DNA of 64,000 nt from Lutibacter sp. B2 (GCA_015686845.1 JADPRS010000003.1:62001-126000), one strand, 5' to 3'. Positions 1 through 9,527 are shown, numbered from the stretch's first letter. Made by a program: numbers and translations. The notes: generated by a model not told the origin, from the sequence alone.

Positions 1-71
1 AAGATAATTCTAGTAATCCTAAATACATTCTAACTAAAAGAGGTGTGGGATACTATTTTAGGGGGATATAA
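1..71 (+). CDS. walR: WalR (YycF) response regulator, C-terminal end only
   Basis: The reading frame starting at base 3 runs open from the left edge to a TAA at 69-71 and gives about 22 residues ending in TKRGVGYYFRGI. This is the typical end of an OmpR-type winged-helix DNA-binding domain (the RGVGY wing). The start lies outside the window. The stop is only 4 bases before the walK start, so the two are cotranscribed. Identity as WalR rests on the neighbours walK, yycH, yycI and walJ rather than on the short peptide itself. Confidence 0.8.
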   Translation, partial: DNSSNPKYILTKRGVGYYFRGI

Positions 72-75
72 TAAG

Positions 76-1866
76 ATGTTTAAAAGTATAAGGTGGAAAT
101 TTGTTGCCATATACTTCTTGCCCGTATATATTGCAATGATGATTGTTAGTGTGTTTATTGTACAGCAGTTTCAAGAATATCATTTAAATATGGTAAGCGA
201 GAATTTGAATAATTTGGGAAGAAGAGAGGGTCTCATTCAGGCTATAGCAAATTTTGAAAATTTAGAGGAAAATAAGAATGAAATACAAAAAAACATAGAT
301 CAGTGGCCAACGGGGTTAAAAGAAGAAATTTTTATTGTAAGTAGAGATTTTCAAATTATTGCTAGAAGTAGAAATAGTGGGACAAATAGTAATGCCATTG
401 ATGTACTTGATTATAAATTATTAACAAATGCACGTAATGGGGAAATCGTAGAGGAGGATATTTTTACAGAATCAAGAAATATTACTACTAAAAATATGGT
501 GTTTCCCATTCAAGAGAAAGGAAAGTCTGTAAAGGGAATTTTGTATATAAGAGCAGACCTTTCAGATGTATATAAAACACTAGATAAATCAAAATGGATT
601 TTAACAGAGGCTACCTTATTAGCACTTGTTATTACCATTGTATTGAGCTTTTTAATTGCGAGAAGTATTACTGAGCCAATTATTGATATGACTAAAAAAG
701 CTGCTAGGATGGCAAAGGGAGATTTTAATCAAGTGGTTGAAGTGAAGTCTGATGATGAAATTGGTCAGCTTGGAGTCATGTTTAATTATGTAAGAGAGAA
801 GTTAAACATTACGCTCTCTGAAATATCTAGTGAAAAAAGCAAGCTTGAGACGATTTTAAGCTATATGGCAGATGGGATTATAGCTGTAAATAATCAAGGG
901 GAAATTATTCATGCAAACCCTACTGCTATGAATATGCTGCATTTATCAGAAGTAGAAATAAAAAATAAATCATATGATGAGATCATAGAAGGATTAAATA
1001 AGAATTTGACACTGTCTTTTATAGAAGAAAATCATCCGGATTTTGTTGGACGTGAAACAATTAAACTGAATGATAATATATTTTATACTAAATATGCTCC
1101 TTTTAAAGATGAAAAAGGAGATAAATCGGGTATCGTTATGGTATTACAAGACATTACAGAAAGACAAAAACTAGATAATATGAGAAAAGAATTTGTAGCC
1201 AACGTATCTCATGAATTAAAAACGCCACTTACAAGTATAAAGAGTTATACAGAAACGCTGTTAGATGGAGCGTTGGATGACAGAGAAATTGCGGAGAGTT
1301 TTCTCGAAGTAGTAAATAGTGAAGCGGATAGAATGAACAGATTGGTAAGAGATTTACTTCAGCTATCGAGGCTGGATTACCAAAAGGTTAATTGGAATAA
1401 AGAAAAGAATGATTTGGTAGAAATAGCAGAAAATGCTGTTTTTAAGATGCAAATAAATGCAAAAAATAAAAATCATAAATTATCTATTAAATCACATGAA
1501 GATTATTTGGTATCCATAATAGATCAAGATAAAATAGAACAGGTTATTATAAATATAATAAGCAATGCCATTAAATATACACCTGATGGTGGGGAGATAG
1601 AAGTTTTAGTATATAAAGAAAAAGATAAAGGCATTATAAGTATAATAGATAATGGAATTGGAATCCCTGAAAAGGATATTTCACGACTATTTGAAAGATT
1701 CTATAGAGTAGACAAAGCAAGGTCTAGAGACATGGGCGGAACAGGGCTAGGACTTTCAATTGCTAAACAGATTATACAAGCCCATGATGGAGACATTAGT
1801 GTAGAAAGTGAAGAAGGAAAAGGAACAAACTTTTCTATAAAATTGCCACTTGAAAATATTATGTAA
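76..1866 (+). CDS. walK: WalK (VicK/YycG) sensor histidine kinase
   Basis: Membrane histidine kinase that controls cell-wall hydrolase genes through WalR. The 596-residue protein has TM1 near residues 10-30, an extracytoplasmic domain to about 185, TM2 near 190-210, then HAMP, a PAS domain (about 265-370), HisKA with the phosphoacceptor in NVSHELKTP, and HATPase_c with NAIKYTPDGG and GTGLGLSIAKQ. This is the full WalK domain order. I chose ATG 76, which follows an AGGGGG run and sits 4 bases after walR; an in-frame upstream ATG at 43 lies inside walR. YycH and YycI, which modulate WalK at the membrane, are encoded downstream. Domain assignment is seen; regulon is family knowledge. Confidence 0.95.
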   Translation: MFKSIRWKFVAIYFLPVYIAMMIVSVFIVQQFQEYHLNMVSENLNNLGRREGLIQAIANFENLEENKNEIQKNIDQWPTGLKEEIFIVSRDFQIIARSRNSGTNSNAIDVLDYKLLTNARNGEIVEEDIFTESRNITTKNMVFPIQEKGKSVKGILYIRADLSDVYKTLDKSKWILTEATLLALVITIVLSFLIARSITEPIIDMTKKAARMAKGDFNQVVEVKSDDEIGQLGVMFNYVREKLNITLSEISSEKSKLETILSYMADGIIAVNNQGEIIHANPTAMNMLHLSEVEIKNKSYDEIIEGLNKNLTLSFIEENHPDFVGRETIKLNDNIFYTKYAPFKDEKGDKSGIVMVLQDITERQKLDNMRKEFVANVSHELKTPLTSIKSYTETLLDGALDDREIAESFLEVVNSEADRMNRLVRDLLQLSRLDYQKVNWNKEKNDLVEIAENAVFKMQINAKNKNHKLSIKSHEDYLVSIIDQDKIEQVIINIISNAIKYTPDGGEIEVLVYKEKDKGIISIIDNGIGIPEKDISRLFERFYRVDKARSRDMGGTGLGLSIAKQIIQAHDGDISVESEEGKGTNFSIKLPLENIM

Positions 1867-1898
1867 TCTTATCTTAAAATAAGTGTAATATGATTGTA

Positions 1899-1940
1899 AT
1901 AATAATAAGTTATAATGTGAGTGTTATAACTTATTATTAT
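1899..1940 (+). terminator. 17-bp perfect hairpin after walK
   Basis: A perfect A+T-rich inverted repeat (arms 1899-1915 and 1924-1940, 8-base loop) lies between walK and the next gene. No U-run follows it, so it may be an RNA processing or stability element or a weak terminator, not a classic intrinsic terminator. Confidence 0.4.
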
Positions 1941-2052
1941 ATAAAGATAAGGATAAAAATAGTTGAATGATATCCTATAAAATATAACAAATAGAATATG
2001 AAAGGAGTTGAAAAGTCCGTTAAATAGGGGGAGCTTATGTAACGGAAGGACA

Positions 2053-2580
2053 ATGAAAAGAAAAATAGTCGTAAGTGCATTGGTGTTAATGATGATCGGA
2101 TCATCCGCTTTAACAAGTAATGCTTACTATAAAATACCAGACGCAAGTCCTGCATATGTGAAAAATGTCATTGTAGATCCTATAAAGATTATCAGCCCAA
2201 AACAAGATATTATTGTTCAAGATAGTCTTTTGATTTCAGTGCAAATAGAAGAAGATGTGTCTGTAACTTTAAGTGTATATAAAGAAAATAAAGATACTTC
2301 AAAAGGTAAATTTTCTAAAAAACAACAAATACTTAGTCCAGAAAAGATAGAAGTAGGAAAAGCTTTGAAATGCTATAATAAGCAATTAAAAAATTTAGCA
2401 CCTGGCAAATACCGAATGGTATTTAATATACAGGATAAAAATGGTAAAGAACTGAAACCAATTACAAAATGCTTTACCATAAAAGAAAAAGAAGAGGAAA
2501 TAAGTGAATCTTTAGAGCTAATATCACATACAAAAGTAACGAATGTGTTAAGCGATATAAGCGAAAGACTGGAACAGTAG
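2053..2580 (+). CDS. Secreted protein of unknown function inserted in the wal operon
   Basis: I do not recognise a family. The 175-residue product starts with a clear signal peptide (MKRKIVVSALVLMMIGSS, cleavage likely near SNA-YY) and continues as a beta-rich segment of about 100 residues that looks like one Ig-like/fibronectin-like domain, then a charged Glu/Lys tail. ATG 2053 follows GGAAGG and begins exactly at the signal peptide; a TTG at 2008 behind AAAGGAG would add 15 residues that would spoil it. It lies between walK and yycH with 3 bases to yycH, so a role at the cell surface linked to WalK signalling is a reasonable inference, but there is no direct evidence. Confidence 0.75.
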   Translation: MKRKIVVSALVLMMIGSSALTSNAYYKIPDASPAYVKNVIVDPIKIISPKQDIIVQDSLLISVQIEEDVSVTLSVYKENKDTSKGKFSKKQQILSPEKIEVGKALKCYNKQLKNLAPGKYRMVFNIQDKNGKELKPITKCFTIKEKEEEISESLELISHTKVTNVLSDISERLEQ

Positions 2581-2583
2581 AAT

Positions 2584-4068
2584 ATGGATACTACGCAAAA
2601 CAAAAAAAAAGAAGGATTTAAAACAGGTCTGATCGCTGGACTTTTCATACTTAGTCTTGCATTGAATCAACAAGCATGGTTTAATACATCATTTGATAAA
2701 ATGATCCCATTAATGAAGAGATTCTCAACCATAGAAGAGAAGATTAATACCATAGCCAAAGAAGATATGGCAGATATTGTAAACCCCCAAAGCTTTTCTA
2801 TCAACTTTGGGGGTGGCCTGCATACGGTACTTTATGCTGAACCTTATGATGTGTGGAAGAAAACAATCGATATTCTAAAAACAAAACATTCAGAAAATAA
2901 AATTTCAGTACATGAGGTTGAAAAAGATGAATGGCAAGAGGCAAGTAAATTCCGATCTATTACGATGGATTTTGGGTATGATATTTCCAGAGATCTATTA
3001 ATGGAGATTTTAGAAATAAAAGAAGCAGCAATTTTTAAGAAGACTTCTGATATTGATAGTATCGTCATCTCTCTAATGGAAGATATGAGTATTTATATGG
3101 GCAATAAAAAAGATCAGTCCTATTATCGTATAGATGGGATAGATCATGAATATAGTTTTTCTAAAATTATTAAGGATATAGAAGATAGTAAGTATGAAGT
3201 TTATTATCCTATGAATGATATTTATGGCGTTGAGAATGATACGCTGATGCAAATGAGTACAAGTGATAATGTGCATCAATTAGAAGTAGAACAAGAGATT
3301 ATTCCAACAAATGAAGGGCAAGCGGAGTCTTTTGCAGGAACATTTTTTGGAGATAATTTAGATTTCATTAGAAAAATAAAAGAAGCGTCAGGGTCGGTTA
3401 TTTATATGTATGGTTATGGGCAAAAAGTATTAAGACTTGAAGAAACAGGTGTATTAGAATATATAGAAGAAATGGATACTCAAAAACCGGAGATAAATAC
3501 TTCATTAGTAGAAGCATTAAAAATAGCACGGAAGTTTGTTAGAGAGCATGGAAGTTGGTCAAATATTGATGCCCATTTAAGGGGAATCAATGTAATCAAA
3601 AATGGTAAAGGATATGAATTTTTATTTGGATATAGATTAAATGGAATTCCTATTTATATGGATGAAGAGGGGAAGAAAGAAGAAATAGTTGAACCTATCG
3701 AAGTACAAGTAGTGGGTAAACAAGTGATCTATTATAAAAGAATACTAAAAAGAGAAAAAAACACCATTAGCTTTTTAGACGCTGAAGAAGATCTAAATAT
3801 AATTCCATCATCGGAAATTATAGATATTAATTTTAATGCAATAAAGGATGATTATTTGGCAGAGGATTCTCACAAAAACCAAAAAATAGATGAAAAAGAT
3901 ATTTCTCAGCAAGTACTTCGGGAGATTACATCTGTAGAAATAGGATATCTAGATTATATTAATAAAGAGAGCGAGAAGTTGATGCCCATATGGATTATAA
4001 AAACAAATAAAAAAGTTTATTATTTTGATGCATATAGTGGCGAAATGATAAATGGATTTGAAAGGTGA
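2584..4068 (+). CDS. yycH: YycH-family WalK regulator
   Basis: Membrane-anchored extracytoplasmic protein that, with YycI, contacts WalK and tunes its activity in other Firmicutes. The 494-residue protein has a short cytoplasmic N-terminus, one membrane segment (about residues 15-28, GLIAGLFILSLALNQ) and a long external part. Length, topology and the walK-yycH-yycI-walJ order support the call; overall sequence conservation in this family is low. It follows the secreted gene by 3 bases and runs up to the yycI start without a terminator. Confidence 0.85.
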   Translation: MDTTQNKKKEGFKTGLIAGLFILSLALNQQAWFNTSFDKMIPLMKRFSTIEEKINTIAKEDMADIVNPQSFSINFGGGLHTVLYAEPYDVWKKTIDILKTKHSENKISVHEVEKDEWQEASKFRSITMDFGYDISRDLLMEILEIKEAAIFKKTSDIDSIVISLMEDMSIYMGNKKDQSYYRIDGIDHEYSFSKIIKDIEDSKYEVYYPMNDIYGVENDTLMQMSTSDNVHQLEVEQEIIPTNEGQAESFAGTFFGDNLDFIRKIKEASGSVIYMYGYGQKVLRLEETGVLEYIEEMDTQKPEINTSLVEALKIARKFVREHGSWSNIDAHLRGINVIKNGKGYEFLFGYRLNGIPIYMDEEGKKEEIVEPIEVQVVGKQVIYYKRILKREKNTISFLDAEEDLNIIPSSEIIDINFNAIKDDYLAEDSHKNQKIDEKDISQQVLREITSVEIGYLDYINKESEKLMPIWIIKTNKKVYYFDAYSGEMINGFER

Positions 4069-4072
4069 TCAC

Positions 4073-4894
4073 ATGGATTGGTCAAAAGCAAAAAATATTT
4101 TGATTGTTGCGTTTATTATCACCAATGCATTTTTAATCTATAATATAGAGCAGGATTTATATAAAAAAAACAGCGTTGTAATGATTAACGACAAGATCAT
4201 AAAAGATACAGTAGAAATTTTAAATGAAAAGAATATTCAGGTAGATGCAGAGGTTCCTAAAAAAATAATAGCCCTTCCCGTACTGAATGTAGAGTATGAA
4301 ACGTATGACAAGTATGAAATATTAAAAATAATCAAACCAAAAGAGAATGAAAAGATATCATTAGATATAGAAAATAATAAAGTAATACAGTATAAAAAAG
4401 AAAGTAGCCCAATAGTCTATACGGATATGAATGCTAAAAAAGCAAAAAATATGGCAGAAGCATTCATAGATCAGCTTGGGTTTATGAAACGGGATACTGT
4501 TTATTGGGACACTAAAAAAGTGGATGATAAATATAATATTATGTTTAAGCAAGTATATAAAGAAGATTTTTTAGAATGTAGTTATATGAACGTGGTTGTT
4601 TCATTAAATGGAATAGAGGAATTTGAGAGAATGTGGCTAAAGCCTAGCAAAAGTGATAGTAGTAAAAAAGAAATTATTCCTGCTACGAAAGCGTTGCTTA
4701 AATATATGCAAGACGTAGAGGAAAGTTATGAACCTGTAGTAATCAAGGATATTAGCTTAGGGTATTGGTTTGACCCCTCTCAAATTAGTTTTGCAAATGC
4801 AGAAAATATTAAATCAGGAACTGCAGTGCCAGCATGGAGAATTGTGTTAAATGATAAAACTACAAAATTTATTGTAGCATATGATAGTTATTAA
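4073..4894 (+). CDS. yycI: YycI-family WalK regulator
   Basis: 273-residue protein with the family's characteristic start MDWSKAKNILIV and a single N-terminal membrane segment (about residues 8-24) followed by an extracytoplasmic YycI domain. It is the partner of YycH in the WalK control complex. I chose ATG 4073 because AAAGGTGATC precedes it by a good distance and the MDWSK start is conserved; a frame-open start at 4052 lies inside yycH. A strong terminator begins inside its stop codon, so the wal operon proper ends here and murA has its own promoter. Confidence 0.9.
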   Translation: MDWSKAKNILIVAFIITNAFLIYNIEQDLYKKNSVVMINDKIIKDTVEILNEKNIQVDAEVPKKIIALPVLNVEYETYDKYEILKIIKPKENEKISLDIENNKVIQYKKESSPIVYTDMNAKKAKNMAEAFIDQLGFMKRDTVYWDTKKVDDKYNIMFKQVYKEDFLECSYMNVVVSLNGIEEFERMWLKPSKSDSSKKEIIPATKALLKYMQDVEESYEPVVIKDISLGYWFDPSQISFANAENIKSGTAVPAWRIVLNDKTTKFIVAYDSY

Positions 4895-4921
4895 AAAAGC
4901 AGATAAGCAATCTGCTTTTTT
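4893..4921 (+). terminator. Intrinsic terminator after yycI
   Basis: The inverted repeat AAAAAGCAGAT/ATCTGCTTTTT with a 5-base loop ends in a T-run. It overlaps the yycI stop codon. Confidence 0.9.
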
Positions 4922-5065
4922 AATATGTAGGGGTTGGAAAACTTTTATACTTATCAAATGAACTAATTGATGATATAATGGTGTGGAGTGTATACAAGAT
5001 ATTGTAAAAAAATGGTTATCGCAAATAGACTATATGTCTCTATTGAAAGGACTGGAAATATAAAA

Positions 5066-6319
5066 ATGAGCAAACTTTTAATTGAGGGTGGATATAAACT
5101 AAAAGGAAAAGTAAATATAGGTGGATTCAAAAATGCGGCAGTAGCAATTATTCCTGCTGCTATTATAGCTGGAGATAAATGTATAATAGAAAATTTACCA
5201 AATATAGATGATGTGCATGCATTAGAAAATATATTACAACAAATGGGGACAGATGCGAAATTTGATCCTGATAAAAAGACTATGTTTATTGATTCAAGTA
5301 AGATTGAAAGTTGTCATGCTAATTATGATGTGGCAAAGGAGTTAAGAGCATCTTACTATTTATTAGGAGCGGGATTAGGTAGATTTAAAAAAGCGAAGGT
5401 AGCTTTTCCAGGAGGATGTGATATAGGGTCAAGACCTATTGATCAGCACATAAAAGGGTTTGAAGCATTAGGCGCTAAAGTTAAAATTAATCATGGAATT
5501 ATTGAAGTTGAAGCAGAAGAATTAATAGGAACAGAGATCTATTTAGATGTGGCAAGTGTAGGAGCAACTATTAATATTATGATGGCAGCGGTTCGTGCGA
5601 AGGGAAAAACCATTATTGAAAATGCAGCTAAAGAGCCTCATATTGTGGATGTAGCTAATTTTTTAAACTCAATGGGTGCAGATATAAAGGGTGCTGGAAC
5701 GGACGTAATCAGAATTTACGGTGTAGAAAAAATGAAAGGCTCTACGTATAGTGTGATTCCTGATCAAATAGAAGCTGGAACCTATATGGTAATGACGGCA
5801 GCAACAGGCGGAGATGTAATAATTGATAATGTAATACCAAAGCATCTTGAGCCTATTACAGCAAAGCTTAAAGAAATGGGTGTTAAAATTAAGGAATATG
5901 GAGAGTCTTTAAGAGTAGTAGCGGACAGTCCATTAAAAAAAGTAAATATAAAAACGTTGGTATATCCAGGGTTCCCTACTGATTTACAACAACCGATAGC
6001 GGCTCTTTTGACAATTGCAAAGGGGACAAGCATCGTTACAGAAACCATATATGAGGGAAGATTTAAACACGTAGATGAATTGAAGCGAATGGGTGCAAAA
6101 ATCAAAGTAGATGGAAGAATAGCTGTAATTGAAGGTGTAGAAGGTTTATCTGGAGCAAAGGTAAAGGCTACAGATTTAAGAGCAGGAGCAGCGCTGGTGG
6201 TTGCTGCACTTATAGCAGATGGTACCACAGAAATATCTAATGTTCATTATATTGATAGAGGATATGAAATTATTGAGGAAAAATTATTAGGGTTAGGTGC
6301 AAAGATTAAGAGAGAATAA
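5066..6319 (+). CDS. murA: MurA, UDP-GlcNAc 1-carboxyvinyltransferase
   Basis: First committed enzyme of peptidoglycan synthesis: transfers enolpyruvate from PEP to UDP-N-acetylglucosamine in the cytoplasm. The 418-residue protein has the family length, the K22-N23 pair (GGFKNAAVA) and the catalytic cysteine Cys118 in [11 protein letters not shown], which is also the residue fosfomycin attacks. ATG 5066 follows GAAAGGACTGG and gives the conserved N-terminus MSKLLIEGG; an upstream in-frame start at 4988 would add 26 unconserved residues. Clostridia often have two murA paralogues; this copy is the one linked to walJ. It is bracketed by terminators, so it appears monocistronic. Confidence 0.95.
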   Translation: MSKLLIEGGYKLKGKVNIGGFKNAAVAIIPAAIIAGDKCIIENLPNIDDVHALENILQQMGTDAKFDPDKKTMFIDSSKIESCHANYDVAKELRASYYLLGAGLGRFKKAKVAFPGGCDIGSRPIDQHIKGFEALGAKVKINHGIIEVEAEELIGTEIYLDVASVGATINIMMAAVRAKGKTIIENAAKEPHIVDVANFLNSMGADIKGAGTDVIRIYGVEKMKGSTYSVIPDQIEAGTYMVMTAATGGDVIIDNVIPKHLEPITAKLKEMGVKIKEYGESLRVVADSPLKKVNIKTLVYPGFPTDLQQPIAALLTIAKGTSIVTETIYEGRFKHVDELKRMGAKIKVDGRIAVIEGVEGLSGAKVKATDLRAGAALVVAALIADGTTEISNVHYIDRGYEIIEEKLLGLGAKIKRE

Positions 6320-6327
6320 TGATATTA

Positions 6328-6353
6328 GGTAGGTCATAAAAGGCCTGCCTTTT
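6328..6353 (+). terminator. Terminator after murA
   Basis: Eight-bp stem GGTAGGTC/GGCCTGCC (two G-T pairs), six-base loop, then TTTT. Confidence 0.7.
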
Positions 6354-6385
6354 ATTGAAAATTGTTTGCAAAAAGGAGGAAAAAT

Positions 6386-7210
6386 ATGGCATTCACCTTT
6401 TGTTCACTAGCCAGTGGGAGTAGTGGAAATTGTCAATATTTAGCTACGGAAGAAACACAAATTTTAATAGATGTAGGCTTATCTGGAAAAAAAGTTGAAG
6501 GATACATGGATGAAATAGGGAAAAACATACAAAAGGTCAATGCTATTTTAGTAACACATGAACATAGTGATCACATAAAAGGAATTGGAATTTTATCAAG
6601 ACGGTTTAATATTCCGATTTATGCAAATAATAATACATGGAAAGAGTTTCATGATAAAATAGGAAAAATCCATCCTGAGAACATTCGATATTTTAAAACA
6701 GGAACAGAATTTTTTATAGAAGATATAAAAATTAAGTCTTATTCTATTTCACATGATGCTGTTGAACCCGTTGCATTTTCTTTCTTTAAAAATGATGCAA
6801 AAGTAAGTATTGCAACAGATCTTGGACATGTTCCTAAAGAAATCAAAGAGGAAATTAAAAATTCGGATTTACTGATGCTAGAAGCAAATCATGATGTTGA
6901 GATGCTTAAGATGGGCAGTTATCCATGGTATCTAAAAAAGAGAGTAATGAGTGATCGGGGTCATATTTCTAATGAAATTGCTGGAGAAGTAATTGCAGAG
7001 ATGATGACAGAAGAAAATCCAGTTAGCCAAGTACTTTTAGGTCATTTAAGTAAAGAAAATAATTTTCCTGAGCTTTCTTACGAAACCGTTAAAAATGTAC
7101 TGACTGAAAAAAATATAAAAATAGGAAAAGATTTAAAAGTGGATTTGACCTATAGAGATCAAGTAAGTAAGGTATATTATGTTAAAAAATCTCATGTAGA
7201 AGGAAAGTGA
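6386..7210 (+). CDS. walJ: WalJ (YycJ/VicX) metallo-beta-lactamase-fold hydrolase
   Basis: 274-residue MBL-fold protein with the metal-binding motif HEHSDH at residues 58-63 and further His/Asp ligands downstream (YSISHDAVEP, LGHLSKENN). Family members are exonuclease-like enzymes tied to coordination of cell division and DNA or wall metabolism and are almost always encoded in the wal locus. ATG 6386 follows AAAAGGAGG; a frame-open start at 6362 lies upstream of that site. The following htrA starts 4 bases after its stop, so they form one operon. Confidence 0.92.
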   Translation: MAFTFCSLASGSSGNCQYLATEETQILIDVGLSGKKVEGYMDEIGKNIQKVNAILVTHEHSDHIKGIGILSRRFNIPIYANNNTWKEFHDKIGKIHPENIRYFKTGTEFFIEDIKIKSYSISHDAVEPVAFSFFKNDAKVSIATDLGHVPKEIKEEIKNSDLLMLEANHDVEMLKMGSYPWYLKKRVMSDRGHISNEIAGEVIAEMMTEENPVSQVLLGHLSKENNFPELSYETVKNVLTEKNIKIGKDLKVDLTYRDQVSKVYYVKKSHVEGK

Positions 7211-7214
7211 TCGT

Positions 7215-8384
7215 GTGTCTTTTGATGATGAAAATCGAAACAATGAGGATGATCATAAAAAAGAATCACAAAAAAGCAAAACCCCTTTTTTTACAATTAT
7301 TTTAGTATCCATCATTTCAGCACTCATAGGTGGCATGATGATGGCAATCATTGCACCCACATTTTTATATGGAAAATATATACCCTATCCTAATGAGATG
7401 AAGGATGAAAATAAATCGCAAATTGAAATTGTTGCGAAATCACAGGAAGTAAATGTTATACCTGTTGTTGCAAAGAAAGCAATGCCTTCAGTAGTTGGCA
7501 TTACCACCATTACCGTTGAAAAAGATTTTTTCTCTGGTGTTAGAAGAGATCAAGGAGTTGGAACTGGAGTTATTATAGATAATAGAGGCTATATACTAAC
7601 CAATTCACATGTGGTGAATGATGGAAAAAATGAAGAGGTAAACGTTCTTTTTCATGATGGGAAAAATTTGAAAGCAGAGGTATTATGGAATGATTCTGTA
7701 TTAGACTTAGCCATCGTGAAAGTAGATGCACAAAACTTGCCTACTGCAGACTTGGGAAATTCGGAAGAACTAGAAGTAGGAGACTTAGCAATTGCAATAG
7801 GAAATCCTCTAGGCCTTGCATTTGAAAGAACCGTTACAGCAGGAATTATTAGTGGATTAAATAGAAGTATTGAGATTGGTGAATTTGAAAGTATAGAAGA
7901 ATTGATTCAAACGGATGCGTCTATTAATCCTGGGAATAGTGGTGGGCCACTTCTTAACAAAAAAGGTGAAGTGATCGGAATTAATACAGCAAAAATTCAA
8001 TCTGGAGAAGGATTGGGTTTTGCCATACCCATTAATATTGCAAAGCCTATAGTGGATGAGTTTATAGAAAAAGGCGAATTTAGAAAAGTATATTTAGGAA
8101 TTTCAGGAATAAATGTGGCACAATATATAAGAATGTATGCAGATGATTTAGGAACGGAAAAAGGGATTTTTGTTAAAGTATTTCCAAATTCACCTGTAGA
8201 AAAGGCAGGAATGAAGGACGGAGATGTAATCGTATCCATAGACGGTAAAGAAATAGAGACCATGAGACAATTGGTTAGAGATTTATATAAGTATAGACCA
8301 AATGATAAAATTACTATTGAGGTATTAAGAAACAGAAAAAAAGTACAGCTAGAAGTTATTTTAGAAGAACGGCAAAACAAATAA
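7215..8384 (+). CDS. htrA: HtrA/DegP-type membrane serine protease with PDZ domain
   Basis: Extracytoplasmic quality-control protease (S1C family). The 389-residue protein has an acidic/basic cytoplasmic tail, one membrane anchor (about residues 25-50), a trypsin-like domain with the triad His132 (TNSHVV), Asp164 (LDLAIV) and Ser242 (NPGNSGGPL), and a C-terminal PDZ domain (about 290-380). It starts at GTG 7215, preceded by AAGGAAAGTGA. Position directly after walJ is the standard Firmicutes arrangement. Confidence 0.95.
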   Translation: MSFDDENRNNEDDHKKESQKSKTPFFTIILVSIISALIGGMMMAIIAPTFLYGKYIPYPNEMKDENKSQIEIVAKSQEVNVIPVVAKKAMPSVVGITTITVEKDFFSGVRRDQGVGTGVIIDNRGYILTNSHVVNDGKNEEVNVLFHDGKNLKAEVLWNDSVLDLAIVKVDAQNLPTADLGNSEELEVGDLAIAIGNPLGLAFERTVTAGIISGLNRSIEIGEFESIEELIQTDASINPGNSGGPLLNKKGEVIGINTAKIQSGEGLGFAIPINIAKPIVDEFIEKGEFRKVYLGISGINVAQYIRMYADDLGTEKGIFVKVFPNSPVEKAGMKDGDVIVSIDGKEIETMRQLVRDLYKYRPNDKITIEVLRNRKKVQLEVILEERQNK

Positions 8385-8407
8385 TAAATAGATTTGGAGT
8401 GAAAAAT

Positions 8408-8575
8408 ATGTATGTAGTGTGCGAAGAACATTTATCTAGAGCGATAGATGAATTTGTTGAAGTATATGAACAATCACCAGACCTTTATGAATTAGACAAA
8501 GTTTCTTTTACGGATTGGAGTAGTCCTCATACATGTGATTTTTGTGAAGATCCTCCTAAATATTTAGTAGTATAA
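8408..8575 (+). CDS. CxxH/CxxC small protein (BA_5709 family)
   Basis: A 55-residue protein starting MYVVCEEHLSRAIDEF and carrying the paired motifs CEEH near the start and CDFC near residue 43. This is the pattern of the CxxH/CxxC protein family (TIGR04129-type), commonly encoded between htrA and rlmH in Bacilli and Clostridia. The four ligands suggest a metal (probably zinc) site; function unknown. ATG 8408 is preceded by GGAGTG. An in-frame GTG at 8399 is possible but lacks a ribosome site. A strong terminator follows by two bases. Confidence 0.88.
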   Translation: MYVVCEEHLSRAIDEFVEVYEQSPDLYELDKVSFTDWSSPHTCDFCEDPPKYLVV

Positions 8576-8576
8576 A

Positions 8577-8606
8577 GACGAGGGTTCCCTCGTCTAATTT
8601 TTTTTA
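8577..8606 (+). terminator. Intrinsic terminator before rlmH
   Basis: Perfect 8-bp stem GACGAGGG/CCCTCGTC, 2-base loop, followed by TAATTTTTTTT. It separates the wal-linked genes from rlmH by 16 bases. Confidence 0.9.
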
Positions 8607-8622
8607 TACAGGAGTGTAGGAT

Positions 8623-9102
8623 ATGAATATAAGTGTAATAGGTGTTGGAAAAATAAAAGAAAAGTATTTTGTAGGTGCGATTAATGAGTATAAAAAGAGG
8701 TTGAGTAGATATTGTAAATTAAATATAGTAGAGGTTTCTGATGAAAAGGCACCAGAGAATTTAAGTGACAAAGAGATGGTTATGATCAAGGATGCAGAGG
8801 GCGAGAAGATCTTAAAGCATGTAAAAGATGGGATGTATGTCATTGTACTAGATATCCAAGGGAAGATGTTGTCTTCTGAGGATTTGTCTAAGAAGATTGA
8901 AAGCTTGGGTGTTGAAGGAAATAGTAATATTGCTTTTATTATTGGGGGTTCGCTTGGATTGTCTGATGAGTTGAAAAAAAGAGCGGATTACAAGCTTTCT
9001 TTTTCTCCTATGACTTTTCCGCATCAGCTAATGAGGGTTGTTTTGCTGGAACAGATTTATAGAGGATTTAGGATTATGAAGGGTGAACCGTATCACAAAT
9101 AG
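8623..9102 (+). CDS. rlmH: RlmH, 23S rRNA m3-pseudouridine-1915 methyltransferase
   Basis: 159-residue SPOUT-class methyltransferase that N3-methylates pseudouridine 1915 in helix 69 of 23S rRNA, using SAM. The family's SAM-binding knot ([13 protein letters not shown]), [22 protein letters not shown] and the C-terminal KGEPYHK are all present. The last codons are the classic insertion point of SCC elements in staphylococci (orfX); near copies of this 3' end occur twice downstream (10353 and 18445), marking an accessory island. Confidence 0.97.
   Translation: MNISVIGVGKIKEKYFVGAINEYKKRLSRYCKLNIVEVSDEKAPENLSDKEMVMIKDAEGEKILKHVKDGMYVIVLDIQGKMLSSEDLSKKIESLGVEGNSNIAFIIGGSLGLSDELKKRADYKLSFSPMTFPHQLMRVVLLEQIYRGFRIMKGEPYHK
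9085..9102 (+). other. Candidate att site 1: 3' end of rlmH
   Basis: The 18 bp GAACCGTATCACAAATAG encode the EPYHK-stop end of RlmH. They correspond in position and sequence to the SCC attachment core of orfX. Two further copies (10353-10370, 16 of 18 identical; 18445-18462) lie downstream in the same orientation. Confidence 0.6.
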
Positions 9103-9163
9103 GAAAGTATATACTTTTTATAATAATTTCATTACAACCTATAAAAATATAATAAAACTGATT

Positions 9164-9203
9164 ATTGTATAGTAATTTCTTAAGAGTTGCTATACAATTT
9201 TTA
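9164..9203 (+). terminator. Terminator downstream of rlmH
   Basis: Arms ATTGTATAG and CTATACAAT with a 17-base loop, followed by TTTTTA. The loop contains CTTAAGAGTTGC, which recurs at about 10392 just after the second att-like copy. Confidence 0.6.
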
Positions 9204-9308
9204 TATAGATAATTTTAGAAAAAGTTCATTGAACTAGAGACGAAAGTAAGACATCTATTGTGATAGTGTGAAATATATCTAAATAGGAGTATTAAGGGAG
9301 GTTGCCTG

Positions 9309-9527
9309 ATGGATGAAAAGGTATTAGAATTTGCTATTTTTTGTATTGAGAGCTTAGCTGAACAACTGAAAATGAGTGCAAAAGAGACTTATAAATTAGT
9401 TAATGAAGATACAGATATTTTGCAAAGCTATATCATCCCTTGTTATGAACCACTACATTCTCAAAGCAAGCATTATATTGTAGAAGACTTGATAGAGATA
9501 CTTAAAGAGAGAGGAGCATTAAAATGA
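9309..9527 (+). CDS. DUF3791 small protein (antitoxin-like partner)
   Basis: 72-residue acidic, helical protein with the DUF3791 pattern (YIIPCYEPLHSQSKHYIVEDL). It is preceded by AAGGGAGG and overlaps the next gene by 4 bases (ATGA), so translation is coupled. DUF3791 genes are commonly paired with DUF3990, and the pairing looks like an antitoxin with an ADP-ribosyltransferase-like toxin; that role is an inference from gene pairing. It is the first gene of the segment inserted behind rlmH. Confidence 0.75.
   Translation: MDEKVLEFAIFCIESLAEQLKMSAKETYKLVNEDTDILQSYIIPCYEPLHSQSKHYIVEDLIEILKERGALK

Noticed and set aside
1937-2155. Minus-strand hydrophobic frame opposite the secreted gene's signal peptide
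   Set aside because: It is the antisense of a signal peptide and A+T-rich spacer; no ribosome site or family similarity.
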